This document shows, piece by piece, positions 1 through 7,166 of a DNA stretch of 9,051 nucleotides. Origin of the DNA: an uncultured bacterium. Its GTDB lineage: Bacteria > Actinomycetota > Coriobacteriia > Coriobacteriales > Coriobacteriaceae. The stretch's first letter is position 1. Each line of letters begins with the position of its first letter. The notes under the pieces were generated by a model, which saw only the letters and a program-made list of their open reading frames with translations, searched no databases and was not told where the DNA came from. Location: NCBI GenBank assembly GCA_905216175.1, contig CAJMSV010000071.1:1-9051 (forward strand), written 5' to 3'. Position numbers and translations under genes: made by a program.

Positions 1-65
1 AGCTCAAGCAGGCGCTTAAGACCTACATCCTGGCGATTTTCCGTCTGATGGAGCTCGATCTGTAA
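1..65 (+). CDS. 3' end of an unrecognised gene (partial)
   Basis: An open frame enters from the left edge (first full codon at 3) and stops at TAA 63-65. Only about 20 residues are visible, ending ...FRLMELDL. They look like an amphipathic helix and match no family I can name. The strong terminator just downstream supports a real gene end here. Function cannot be assigned from this piece. Confidence 0.6.
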   Translation, partial: LKQALKTYILAIFRLMELDL

Positions 66-90
66 ACAGAACGCGGAATTTCCTTTCTGG

Positions 91-123
91 TGCCCCGGTG
101 GCTTTGCTGCCGGGGCATTTTTT
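91..123 (+). terminator. Rho-independent terminator after the left-edge gene
   Basis: A perfect 8-bp stem, TGCCCCGG (91-98) with CCGGGGCA (110-117), encloses an 11-nt loop and is followed by six T (118-123). It lies 25 nt after the stop at 65, so it separates the left-edge gene from the pst leader. Confidence 0.9.
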
Positions 124-187
124 ACCCTGAATTTCCGGCAGGGGAGATCAGGGTGTTCCTCGCACGAAATTAACCAAACGATCCTTT

Positions 188-249
188 TGTAAAGCGCGAG
201 TAAATGCCGCACGAAACCTGCGTAATGATTAGTCACGTGCGCGTAATGA
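188..249 (+). promoter_or_regulatory. Helically phased GTAA(A/T) repeats, candidate Pho-type operator
   Basis: TGTAAA (188-193) and AGTAAA (199-204) are 11 bp apart. GCGTAATGA occurs exactly twice (220-228 and 241-249), 21 bp apart. The GTAA cores start at 189, 200, 222 and 243, so they fall on nearly the same face of the helix. Read on the other strand the units are TTTACA, TTTACT and ATTACG twice. This resembles the TT(A/C/T)ACA direct repeats with 11-bp period bound by Bacillus PhoP. The operator role is inferred from position ahead of pst and from spacing. No response regulator is present in the window. Confidence 0.4.
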
Positions 250-316
250 GGTGGCGTTGAGCAAAAAAACGCGTTGGCGTGCGCCTAAAGTTCTCATCAA
301 GGATTTAAGCAGGTGG

Positions 317-386
317 GGTTGCACCGGACGGTTTCTCGCAAGGGCCTCGGCATCTGTTCCCATGTGGGGAGCTGCGCGGTGCAACC
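317..386 (+). repeat. Long-range inverted repeat in the pst leader
   Basis: GGTTGCACCG (317-326) is the exact reverse complement of CGGTGCAACC (377-386), with 50 nt between. In RNA this would close a stem-loop domain ending about 90 nt before the pstS start. I do not recognise a known riboswitch class. It could be a structured leader or chance. Confidence 0.4.
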
Positions 387-615
387 AGAGTTACTCGGCG
401 AGAATAGGGCGTGTCGATGAGCTAGACGCCATCTGCGTTGATGTGCGAACGGGTATGTTCGCGAAAGGAGAACCATGTTCGACTATTCTTGCTCTCGTCG
501 TCAGTTCCTGGGTCTTGCTGGCGGTATTGCTGCCATGGCCGGTCTTGGCCTTGCTGGCTGCGGCAACTCTGCCGCTTCCGCTGCCAAGGGCTCCGCTGCC
601 GGCTCTGCTGCTGCC

Positions 616-618
616 TAG
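616..618 (+). other. In-frame TAG (amber) stop within pstS
   Basis: The codons around it read GCT GCC TAG GAT ATC GCG. Coding sense is continuous in this one frame on both sides (Ala-rich lipoprotein linker before, PstS domain after). This is a substitution-type stop, not a frameshift: AAG, CAG and GAG are each one base away. Confidence 0.9.
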
Positions 619-633
619 GATATCGCGGGTGAG

Positions 634-1416
634 GTGACGTATGACGGCGCTTCTTCGTTCCCGGCGCTCGTTGAGGCCGCTGCTGAGAAGTTCATGGATG
701 CTTACTCTGATGTCTCCGTCTCCGGCTCGGGCTTCGGTTCGGGCAAGGGCCTGACCGCTGTCGCCGCCGGCACCGTTACCATCGGTAACTCCGACGTCTT
801 CGCCGAGACCAAGCTTGAGGCCGATCAGGTCAAGAACCTCGTCGACCACGAGGTCGCCGTCGTGGGCATGGGCCCCGTCGTCTCCAAGAACGTCAAGGTC
901 GACGACCTGTCCCTCGAGCAGCTCAAGGGTATCTTCTCCGGTCAGATTACCAACTGGAAGGAGGTCGGCGGCGACGACGCCACCATCGTCGTTCTCAACC
1001 GCAAGGCCGGCTCCGGCACCCGCGCCACCTTCGAGGCCGCCGTCTTTGGCGACGAGGCCGTCGACTTTAAGGGCGACGCCGAGCTCGACAAGTCCGGCGA
1101 CGTCCAGACTCAGATGGGCAGCACCGACAACGCCATCTCCTACCTCGATTTCTCGCACTTTGATGACTCCAAGTTCAACGCCATCAAGGTCGAGGGCGTC
1201 GAGCCCAAGAGCAAGAATGTCACCGACGACTCCTTCAAGATCTGGGCTACCGAGCACATGTACTGCGCTAAGGATGCCGACGAGGTCACCAAGGCCTTCC
1301 TGGAGTTCATGCTTTCCGATGACGTCCAGGGCAAGCTCGTCGAGGAGCAGGGCTTTATCCCCGTCTCTGCCATGAAGGTCGTCAAGGACGCCAGCGGCAA
1401 GGTCTCCGCTAAATAA
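634..1416 (+). CDS. pstS: PstS body as a separate open frame from GTG 634
   Basis: The longest stop-free reading of the PstS domain starts at GTG 634, 15 nt after the amber codon, with the purine-rich GGGTGAGG (626-633) directly in front. It would give 260 residues with the phosphate-binding loops but no signal peptide, hence a cytoplasmic protein that cannot serve the importer. It is the distal part of the 475-1416 gene and is listed because a gene caller would report it. Real initiation here is doubtful, because the usual gap between Shine-Dalgarno and start is missing. Confidence 0.45.
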   Translation: MTYDGASSFPALVEAAAEKFMDAYSDVSVSGSGFGSGKGLTAVAAGTVTIGNSDVFAETKLEADQVKNLVDHEVAVVGMGPVVSKNVKVDDLSLEQLKGIFSGQITNWKEVGGDDATIVVLNRKAGSGTRATFEAAVFGDEAVDFKGDAELDKSGDVQTQMGSTDNAISYLDFSHFDDSKFNAIKVEGVEPKSKNVTDDSFKIWATEHMYCAKDADEVTKAFLEFMLSDDVQGKLVEEQGFIPVSAMKVVKDASGKVSAK

Positions 1417-1440
1417 GTAATCGCCCCGGAAAGGTTTGCA

Positions 1441-2349
1441 ATGGCAAAACAGCTGCCAAAGCGCGACCTTGAGAATGTGGGCCTGGGCGTCACGGGCGCG
1501 TGCGTTGCGCTCGTGACGCTTGTCGTTGCCGCGCTCATCTTTATGGTCGCCCAAAAGGGCCTCTCGGCTTTTCTCAAGGACGGCGTTTCGGTCGTCGAGT
1601 TCTTCACCGGCACCAAGTGGGACCTGGCCAACACAGCCGAAAGCGGCCTGCCCTACACCGGCGCCCTGCCCCTGATCGTCACCTCGTTTGCGGTCATGGT
1701 GCTCTCCACGCTCATCGCGCTGCCCATCGCCATCGGCTCTGCCATCTTTGCGGTCGAGATTCGGCCTAAGTTTGGCTCCAAGGTCTTTCAGCCGCTTATT
1801 GAGCTTTTGACTGGCATTCCCTCGGTCGTCTTTGGCCTGATCGGCTTTCACGTTGTCGTCGGCCTTATGAAGAGCGTTTTCCACGTGAGCACGGGCCTGG
1901 GCATCTTGCCCGGCGCCATCGTGCTGGCCGTCATGATCCTGCCGACCATGACCACGCTTTCGGTCGATGGCCTGCGCGCCGTGCCCGACAGCTACCGACA
2001 GGGCTCGCTCGCGCTGGGCTATACCCGCTGGCAGACCATCTGGCACGTGGTGCTCAAGAGCGCCATGCCGTCGCTCATGACCGCGGTCATCCTTGGCATG
2101 ACCCGCGCCTTTGGCGAGACGCTCGCCGTGCGCATGGTCATCGGCGGTATCGAGGCCATGCCGACGTCGCTGCTGTCGCCGGCGTCCACCATCACCACCA
2201 CGCTCACCACGTCTATGGCGGTCTATGCCGAGGGCTCGGCCCAGGACGATGTTCTGTGGGCGCTCGGTCTGCTGCTGATGGGCATGAGCCTCATCTTCAT
2301 CCTGATTATCCATCTCATTGGCCGCAAGGGGGCGAAGGCTCGTGGCTAG
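1441..2349 (+). CDS. pstC: PstC, phosphate ABC transporter permease
   Basis: This is one of the two membrane subunits that form the phosphate channel with PstA. The 302 residues match the family length. The N-terminal membrane helix spans about 16-38, followed by an extracytoplasmic loop (about 40-70) and further helices near 73-105, 124-144, 152-172, 211-231 and 269-294. The cytoplasmic EAA-type coupling loop that docks onto PstB is at about 176-210, with RAVPDSYRQGSLALGYTRW. FGETLAV (224-230) is also typical of PstC. ATG 1441 follows GGAAAGG (1428-1434) by 6 nt and lies 24 nt after the pstS stop. With pstS stopped early at 616, polar effects on this gene are possible. PstC rather than PstA is assigned from gene order and the extended N-terminal loop. 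Confidence 0.95.
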   Translation: MAKQLPKRDLENVGLGVTGACVALVTLVVAALIFMVAQKGLSAFLKDGVSVVEFFTGTKWDLANTAESGLPYTGALPLIVTSFAVMVLSTLIALPIAIGSAIFAVEIRPKFGSKVFQPLIELLTGIPSVVFGLIGFHVVVGLMKSVFHVSTGLGILPGAIVLAVMILPTMTTLSVDGLRAVPDSYRQGSLALGYTRWQTIWHVVLKSAMPSLMTAVILGMTRAFGETLAVRMVIGGIEAMPTSLLSPASTITTTLTTSMAVYAEGSAQDDVLWALGLLLMGMSLIFILIIHLIGRKGAKARG

Positions 2350-3264
2350 CACGTGCATCCATATCGACGAGGCGAGACTCGGGCGTGTCCAAAAGCAGGA
2401 CCGCATCGCCACGGGCGTGCTGACGGCAATCGTCGCCATCGTCATGCTCATCGTCATCTCCATGGTGGCCTACATCCTGTTCGAGGGCATCTCGACGCTG
2501 TTCAAACCTGGCTTTCTCACGGAGCCGTCGCGCGCCAACGGAACCCAGGGCGGCGTGTTCTACCAGCTGTTCGACTCGTTCTATCTGCTGTTGATCACCC
2601 TGGTCATCTCGGTGCCCATCAGTCTGGGCGGAGCGGTCTTCCTGGTTGAGTACGCGCCGAACGGCCCTATCCGCGACATCGCCTCTACCGCCATCGAGAC
2701 GCTGTCCTCGCTGCCTTCCATCGTCGTCGGCATGTTCGGCTTTCTGGTGTTCTCGGTGCAGCTGGGCTGGAAGTACTCCATCATCTCCGGCGCCGTCGCT
2801 CTCACCATGTTCAATATCCCCATCCTGGTGCGCGTGATTCAGCAGGCGCTCGAGGACGTGCCGCAGGCCCAGCGCGATGCGTGCCTGGCCATGGGCCTCA
2901 CCCGTTGGGAGGCCACGCTGCATATCTTGATTCCCGAGGCCATGCCCGCCATCGTGACCGGCATCGTGCTTGCGGCCGGCCGCGTGTTTGGCGAGGCCGC
3001 GGCGCTGCTCTTTACCTCGGGCATGAGCTCGCCGGTGCGTCTGAACTTCTTGAGCTTTAACCTGTCGAGCCCCACGTGCGCCTGGAACGTGTACCGCCCC
3101 GGTGAGTCGCTCGCCGTGCACATCTACAAGATTTACGGCGAGGGCAGCCCCGAGGCACAGCAAATCGTCTGGGGCACCGCGGCACTGCTGATGATCTGTG
3201 TGCTGCTGTTTAACGTAATCGCCCGCATCGTGGGCAAGCAACTGGCAAGGAAGATGACGGCCGA

Positions 3265-3268
<4 letters not shown>
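2342..3268 (+). CDS. pstA: PstA, phosphate ABC transporter permease
   Basis: This is the second channel subunit of the phosphate importer. From GTG 2342 it has 308 residues, near the family norm. Membrane helices lie around 23-48, 75-104, 120-140, 146-165, 200-222 and 276-298. The EAA coupling loop is at about 168-202 (QALEDVPQAQRDACLAMGLTR), and RVFGEAAALLFTSG (214-227) is typical of PstA. I chose GTG 2342 over an upstream in-frame TTG at 2318 because AGGGGGCG (2327-2334) sits 7 nt before it and it overlaps the end of pstC by only 8 bp, which suits translational coupling. The extra residues from the TTG start are Arg-rich and not PstA-like. Confidence 0.93.
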
Positions 3269-4137
<869 letters not shown>

Positions 4138-4192
4138 TCCGGGACATGCTTGAGGCCCGCGGCGGCCACGGTTGCCACGGGACTGATTGGAG

Positions 4193-4230
4193 AGGCGGGT
4201 CATCTCTTTTGGGAGATGGCCCGCCTTTTT
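4193..4230 (+). terminator. Rho-independent terminator of the pst operon
   Basis: A 14-bp stem with a single T-G wobble pairs 4193-4206 (AGGCGGGTCATCTC) with 4213-4226 (GAGATGGCCCGCCT), with a TTTTGG loop and a run of five T (4226-4230). It lies 55 nt after the pstB stop, so the operon ends with pstB. Confidence 0.93.
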
Positions 4231-4298
4231 GCTCTGCGACCGAAGCGACCACCACAAAGGGGACAGGAACCATCCTGGTGGTTTGGGGTGGGGCTCGC

Positions 4299-4307
4299 TG
4301 CTATCAT
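4299..4307 (+). promoter_or_regulatory. Extended -10 promoter for the ABC-F gene
   Basis: TGCTATCAT contains the TGn extension plus TATCAT, five of six bases matching TATAAT. No good -35 box lies at normal spacing, which extended -10 promoters can do without. It sits between the pst terminator and the start codon at 4343, giving an expected leader of about 30 nt. Confidence 0.55.
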
Positions 4308-4342
4308 GGACAACGTTGAATTTCTACGAAGGAGCAGGGCAT

Positions 4343-6202
4343 ATGGCGATTCTTTTGGGATGCGATTCCATCAGCCTAGAGTTTCCCACCAAGCATATTT
4401 TCGATAGCGTGACGCTCGGCGTGGGCGAGGGCGACCGCATTGGTATTGTTGGTAAAAACGGCGACGGCAAGTCGACGCTGCTGAGCGTGCTCGCCGGCAC
4501 GCTGGAGCCCGACGATGGCCGCGTGACGCATCGCCGCGGCACCACGATCGGTCTGCTCGGCCAAAAGGACCAACTTGTCGACACCGATACCGTGCATCAT
4601 GCCGTCGTGGGCGACACGCCCGAGTATGAGTGGGCGTCGAGTCCGCGTACGCGCCAGATCCTCGCCGGTCTCATTAGCGATGTGCCCTGGGAGGGCACGG
4701 TGGGCGAGCTTTCGGGCGGTCAGCGCCGTCGCGTGGACCTTGCGCGCCTGCTGATCGGCGACTACGACGTGCTCCTGCTCGACGAGCCCACCAACCACCT
4801 GGACATGCGCACCATCAACTGGCTCGCGCGTCACTTAAAGGCCCGCTGGCAGCGCGGTCAGGGCGCCATGCTCGTGGTCACGCACGATCGCTGGTTCTTG
4901 GACGAGGTCTGCACCAGCATGTGGGAGGTCCACGACGGCCAGGTCGATCCCTTCGAGGGCGGCTACTCGGCATACATCCTGCAGCGCGTGGAGCGCGACC
5001 GCATGGCCGCAGTTACCGAGGAGCGTCGTCGCAACATGGCACGCAAGGAGCTCGCGTGGCTGAGCCGTGGCGCCCAGGCGCGCTCCACCAAGCCCAAGTT
5101 TCGCGTGGATGCCGCTCGCGAACTCATCGCCGACGTGCCGCCCGTGCGCGACGAGTTGGAGCTCAAGCGCCTGGCGGTGAGCCGCCTGGGCAAGCAGGTC
5201 ATCGACGTGATCGACGTGGACGCCGGCTATGCGGATACCGACGGCGCGCCCAAGCAGGTGCTCTCCGACGTGACCTGGCTTATCGGCGCGGGCGACCGCT
5301 ATGGTCTTTTGGGTGAGAACGGTGCCGGCAAGTCCACGCTGCTCGACGTGATCCAGGGCAAGATTGCGCCCCTGCGCGGCCGCGTGAAGATCGGCCAGAC
5401 GGTGCGCTTTGGCGTGCTGTCGCAGCAGCTCGAGGAGCTCGAGCCCTACATGGGCGACACGATCCGCGAGGTGCTGAGCAACTATAAGAAGTATTACGTC
5501 ATCGACGGCAAGGAGACCTCTCCCGAGAAGCTTTGCGAGCGCCTGGGCTTTACGACGCAGCAGCTCTGGAGCCGCATCGGCGATCTTTCGGGCGGCCAGC
5601 GCCGTCGCCTGTCGCTGCTGCTGACAATTCTGGACGAACCCAACGTGCTCATCCTGGACGAGCCCGGCAACGACCTGGATACCGACATGCTCGCGATTGT
5701 CGAGGACCTGCTCGACGGCTGGCCCGGCACGTTGATTCTGGTGACGCACGACCGCTTTTTGATGGAGCGCGTGACCGACCAGCAGTGGGCGCTGCTCGAC
5801 GGCCACCTGACGCATATGCCCGGTGGCGTGGACCAGTACCTGCGCCTGTGCAACGCCACCGCCGAGGGCGAGCCCGTGGGTGCGCCGAGCGCCAAGCCCG
5901 GCACGATTGCCACCGGTGCCGCGGCGGCTGCGGCCGAAAAGCCCATGGCGAGCGGCCAGCCCAATGGCCTTTCCAATGCCGAGCGACAGAAGCTCCGCCG
6001 CGAGGTGAGCTCGCTTGAGCGCAAGATGGAGACGCAGCGCGCTCGCGTTGAGGAGGCCGAGGCCGCGATGGCCCAGGTCGACCCCACCAACTACACGGCG
6101 CTGGGCGAGCAGCAGGCAAAGATCGACGAGGCCCACGCCGCTATGGACGAGTTGGAGATGGCGTGGCTCGAGGCGAGCGAGAAGCTCGAGGGCGAGGAGT
6201 AG
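4343..6202 (+). CDS. uup: Uup-like ABC-F family ATPase
   Basis: This soluble protein of 619 residues has two ABC ATPase domains and no membrane segments, which is ABC-F architecture. ABC-F proteins act on ribosomes or in nucleic-acid metabolism. Domain 1: Walker A GKNGDGKST (37-45), LSGGQ (123-127), Walker B with DEPTNHLD (147-154), His181. The charged linker (about 205-280) fits the ribosome-contacting ABC-F linker. Domain 2: GENGAGKST (324-332), LSGGQ (415-419), DEPGNDLD (439-446), His469. An Ala-rich spacer (about 505-542) leads to a C-terminal coiled coil (about 544-617). The NDLD motif and coiled coil favour Uup over EttA or drug-resistance types. ATG 4343 has an ideal AAGGAG (4329-4334) 8 nt upstream. 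Longer in-frame starts run through the pst terminator and are rejected. It is followed after 6 nt by the HAD gene, suggesting co-transcription. The exact subfamily is inferred. Confidence 0.9.
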   Translation: MAILLGCDSISLEFPTKHIFDSVTLGVGEGDRIGIVGKNGDGKSTLLSVLAGTLEPDDGRVTHRRGTTIGLLGQKDQLVDTDTVHHAVVGDTPEYEWASSPRTRQILAGLISDVPWEGTVGELSGGQRRRVDLARLLIGDYDVLLLDEPTNHLDMRTINWLARHLKARWQRGQGAMLVVTHDRWFLDEVCTSMWEVHDGQVDPFEGGYSAYILQRVERDRMAAVTEERRRNMARKELAWLSRGAQARSTKPKFRVDAARELIADVPPVRDELELKRLAVSRLGKQVIDVIDVDAGYADTDGAPKQVLSDVTWLIGAGDRYGLLGENGAGKSTLLDVIQGKIAPLRGRVKIGQTVRFGVLSQQLEELEPYMGDTIREVLSNYKKYYVIDGKETSPEKLCERLGFTTQQLWSRIGDLSGGQRRRLSLLLTILDEPNVLILDEPGNDLDTDMLAIVEDLLDGWPGTLILVTHDRFLMERVTDQQWALLDGHLTHMPGGVDQYLRLCNATAEGEPVGAPSAKPGTIATGAAAAAAEKPMASGQPNGLSNAERQKLRREVSSLERKMETQRARVEEAEAAMAQVDPTNYTALGEQQAKIDEAHAAMDELEMAWLEASEKLEGEE

Positions 6203-6208
6203 GCGAGG

Positions 6209-6979
6209 ATGATCAAAGCCGCGTTTTTCGATATCGACGGCACGCTACTGAGCTTTAAGACCCACCGGATTCCGGCGTCGGCGCAGCAGGTGCTCGACAG
6301 CTTTCACGAGCAGGGGATTGCGTGCGTGATCGCCACGGGTCGCCCGACCTACCAGATGCCGGATTGGCTGTTCGACTTGGGCTGGGATGCGTACATTACG
6401 CTCTCGGGCCAGCACTGCTTTGATGCCGAGGGCGTCTACCGCAGCTGTCCGATTGATCCGGACGACGTTGCGGTGATTGTGGATCAGGAGGCCGAGGGGT
6501 GCTACGACTCGCTGTGCTTGCAGGGCGAGAACTCGTATGTGAACCGCCTGTCCGCGCGCGTGGTGACGGCCGGTAGCAACGCGGGAATCGTCTACCACGA
6601 GGAGCCGTTTGAGCATGCCTTTGATGCGCCGGTCTACCAGTTTTGCGCCTTTGTGGACCCGGCCGACGAGCATATCGTGACCGACGCCGTGTCGCATTCG
6701 CTCACTACGCGCTGGTGCGATCTGTTCTGCGACATTATTCCGGCCAACGGCGGCAAGGACCTGGGCGTGGCGGCGCCGCTGGAGCGCCTGGGCATCGACG
6801 CGAGCGAGGCGATCGCCTTTGGTGACGGCGAGAACGACCTGTCGATGTTCTCGGCCGTGGGCACAAGTGTGGCCATGGGCAACGCGCAGGACACGGTGAA
6901 AGCTGCAGCGACCTATGTGACGACCGCCGTGGACGACGATGGCATCTACAACGCCGCGAAGCACTTTGGATTGATGTAA
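6209..6979 (+). CDS. Cof-type HAD-superfamily phosphatase (HAD-IIB)
   Basis: A cytoplasmic, Mg-dependent phosphohydrolase of 256 residues, probably acting on sugar phosphates, nucleotides or similar small molecules; the true substrate cannot be read from sequence. The HAD motifs are complete: I, DIDGTLL (8-14) with nucleophile Asp8 and general acid Asp10; II, ATGR (42-45) with Thr43; III, Lys183 in NGGKDLGV; IV, GDGENDLSMF (205-214) with Asp206 and Asp210. The long insert between motifs II and III (about 75-175) is the C2 cap of the Cof/YbiV group. ATG 6209 is preceded by GAGGAG (6194-6199) inside the end of the ABC-F gene, so the two are likely one operon. The terminator at 7001-7038 ends the unit. 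Confidence 0.92.
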   Translation: MIKAAFFDIDGTLLSFKTHRIPASAQQVLDSFHEQGIACVIATGRPTYQMPDWLFDLGWDAYITLSGQHCFDAEGVYRSCPIDPDDVAVIVDQEAEGCYDSLCLQGENSYVNRLSARVVTAGSNAGIVYHEEPFEHAFDAPVYQFCAFVDPADEHIVTDAVSHSLTTRWCDLFCDIIPANGGKDLGVAAPLERLGIDASEAIAFGDGENDLSMFSAVGTSVAMGNAQDTVKAAATYVTTAVDDDGIYNAAKHFGLM

Positions 6980-7000
6980 CTGCGGGGCGGCACCCGGCGC

Positions 7001-7038
7001 ATGGGGACACTCCTTGCGGGGCGTCCCCATTTTGTTTT
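7001..7038 (+). terminator. Rho-independent terminator after the HAD gene
   Basis: A perfect 8-bp stem ATGGGGAC (7001-7008) with GTCCCCAT (7023-7030), a 14-nt loop and the tract TTTGTTTT (7031-7038). It lies 21 nt after the HAD stop codon. Confidence 0.85.
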
Positions 7039-7059
7039 CGTCCCGCACGTTTTGTGAAA

Positions 7060-7142
7060 CACGGCTAACTTTTAGACAAAGTAGTAAGACATGGGCAACT
7101 TTTGCGGTAAAGTTAGCCGTGGAAAGTATCCAAAGGCTAACT
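7060..7142 (+). promoter_or_regulatory. Operator-like inverted repeats upstream of the DtxR-type gene
   Basis: CACGGCTAACTTT (7060-7072) has an exact 13-bp inverted copy at 7109-7121. The 8-bp core GGCTAACT recurs at 7135-7142 and faces AGTTAGCC (7111-7118). The core resembles the TTAGG/GGTTAGCCTAACC half-sites of DtxR/IdeR operators. A possible -35 box TAGACA (7073-7078) lies among the repeats; no good -10 was found. Autoregulation by the adjacent repressor is inferred. The same 13-bp arms could instead form an RNA stem. Confidence 0.55.
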
Positions 7143-7166
7143 AGCAATCATCGCGAAAGGCGGCCC

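Larger units (their letters stand above)
124..474 (+). promoter_or_regulatory. Upstream region and leader of the pst operon
   Basis: These 351 nt hold no convincing gene. An open frame from GTG 251 to 637 overlaps the pstS start in another frame and does not look like protein. The region contains the phased GTAA repeats (188-249) and a 10-bp inverted repeat (317-326 with 377-386), listed separately. A 9-bp direct repeat CGCACGAAA occurs at 161-169 and 208-216. No good -35/-10 pair was found by eye. The Shine-Dalgarno AAAGGAG (464-470) lies 4 nt before the pstS ATG at 475. Control of the operon by a phosphate-responsive regulator is expected from known Pst systems, but it is inferred here. Confidence 0.6.
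475..1416 (+). pseudogene. pstS: pstS, phosphate-binding lipoprotein, interrupted by in-frame amber codon 48
   Basis: The frame from ATG 475 (Shine-Dalgarno AAAGGAG at 464-470) encodes an export signal with twin arginines, SRRQFLGLAGG (residues 7-17), a hydrophobic stretch and a lipobox LAGC with Cys29. A Ser/Ala/Gly linker follows. Codon 48 (616-618) is TAG. The same frame then continues without a break to TAA 1414-1416 with a typical PstS body: GASSFPAL (58-65), GSGFGSGKGL (84-93) and the phosphate-loop motif GSGT (179-182). Counting the amber as one residue gives 313 residues, normal for PstS. PstS captures phosphate at the outer membrane face and hands it to PstC/PstA. As read, translation would stop after 47 residues and release only the signal and linker. 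Alternatives are a sequencing error, amber suppression, or internal restart at GTG 634, which would give an unexported protein. The identity is strong; the functional state is uncertain. Confidence 0.88.

Noticed and set aside
616..618. Programmed recoding of the amber as pyrrolysine
   Set aside because: The site is a low-complexity lipoprotein linker with no catalytic role, and no pyrrolysine genes are in the window. Mutation, error or ordinary suppression is simpler.
251..637. 128-residue + strand frame overlapping the pstS start
   Set aside because: It overlaps the pstS signal in another frame and lacks protein-like composition in its first half. The hydrophobic end is just the shifted reading of the pstS signal region.
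391..2463. 690-residue minus-strand open frame opposite pstS/pstC
   Set aside because: It is antisense to clear Pst genes. Its composition (His/Asp/Arg/Gly-rich, repetitive) is that of a GC-rich shadow frame and no domain is recognisable.
4187..4342. Longer N-terminus for the ABC-F protein
   Set aside because: It would read through the pst terminator and the promoter. ATG 4343 has an ideal Shine-Dalgarno and begins at the normal family N-terminus.
4835..6136. 433-residue minus-strand open frame opposite the ABC-F gene
   Set aside because: It mirrors the codon pattern of the true + strand gene, whose ATPase motifs are complete. It has no ribosome site or family resemblance.
7014..7166. Longer N-terminus for the DtxR-type repressor
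   Set aside because: It would begin inside the upstream terminator and cover the operator-like repeats. The winged-helix domain starts properly at 7167.
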